Assembly (NCBI RefSeq): GCF_947489355.1
Contig: NZ_CANLDD010000014.1
Coordinates: 28,790 to 92,789, forward strand
Origin: an uncultured Microbulbifer sp.
GTDB taxonomy: Bacteria; Pseudomonadota; Gammaproteobacteria; Pseudomonadales; Cellvibrionaceae
Length of the DNA: 64,000 nucleotides
Reading direction: 5' to 3'
Below, in pieces: positions 63,963 to 64,000 of this stretch. Within the stretch, counting starts at the first letter, position 1. Every line of letters starts with the position of its first letter. A model generated the notes under the pieces. That model had not been told where the DNA came from. It saw only the letters and a list, made by a program, of their open reading frames with translations, and did no database searches. The position numbers and the translations under genes are program-made.

Positions 63963-64000
63963 GAAAAAGCGGCCAGTTGCCCGTAGACTTCTCGCTTTTT
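63963..64000. terminator. Symmetrical hairpin at the window edge
   Basis: AAAAAGCG (63964-63971) pairs with CGCTTTTT (63993-64000) around a 21-nt loop, giving T runs on both strands. It may end a transcript coming from beyond the window (perhaps a further precursor or cluster gene) before the precursor promoter. The partner arm runs to the last base, so the context is cut off. Confidence 0.4.

Noticed and set aside
1..64000. CRISPR arrays, tRNA or rRNA genes
   Set aside because: I saw no regularly spaced repeats and no recognisable tRNA or rRNA sequence on either strand by eye; a dedicated RNA search could still find a small one.

Overview
The window looks like a chromosomal stretch of a marine-type gammaproteobacterium. 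A Cellvibrionales member such as Microbulbifer is my guess from gene content (leucine dehydrogenase, putrescine-type gamma-glutamyl ligase, fused indolepyruvate oxidoreductase, PagL, WbpM-type O-antigen genes, MacAB-type export). No rRNA or tRNA is present to settle the taxonomy.

Layout. 0-27 kb is mostly GC-rich core-like sequence: leucine dehydrogenase end, M16 peptidase, GST, amidohydrolase, SIMPL protein, a small island scar (6.4-7.1 kb), aminotransferase class V, glyoxalase, patatin, and a GntR/aminotransferase/glutamine-synthetase-like amine catabolic block. It continues with a glycan-modification cluster (14.6-19.8 kb), Lrp plus indolepyruvate oxidoreductase, TraB, PagL and a divergent sigma-70 factor. 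27.4-44.9 kb is an AT-richer surface-polysaccharide locus (Wzz, Wzx, FrhB-like, pyruvyl transferase, GT2, EpsG/Wzy-like, GT4, epimerase, WecA/WbpL-like, WbpM-like) broken up by decayed insertion sequences. 44.9-47.8 kb is a graveyard of nested IS elements: IS3 inside IS5, with IS256 and IS481 pieces inside the IS3, then IS66 and further IS5-like scraps.

48.0-63.9 kb is the most interesting part: a RiPP (ribosomal peptide) biosynthetic locus. A tightly coupled operon encodes a large cysteine-rich protein with a PqqD-like C-terminus, a SAM methyltransferase, an M50 membrane protease, a class III aminotransferase, a YIP1-like protein, a short-chain dehydrogenase, a NatAB-like ABC transporter, a second YIP1-like protein and a MacAB-like exporter; a YcaO protein follows. 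Two genes were read directly from the DNA. One is a 42-residue precursor on the minus strand (63787-63915) with an acidic leader and a Gly/Ala/Val/Ile-rich core ending in threonine, with its own terminator. The other is a frameshifted paralogue of it (48059-48171) upstream of the operon, also ending in Ala-Ile-Thr.

The enzyme set (dehydrogenase, aminotransferase, methyltransferase, M50 protease) and the C-terminal Thr match the logic of daptides, where a C-terminal Thr is oxidatively decarboxylated, aminated and N-dimethylated. Here a short-chain dehydrogenase would take the oxidation step, and a YcaO and Gram-negative tripartite export are added. I infer a daptide-like system in a gammaproteobacterium. 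The chemistry is inferred, not shown.
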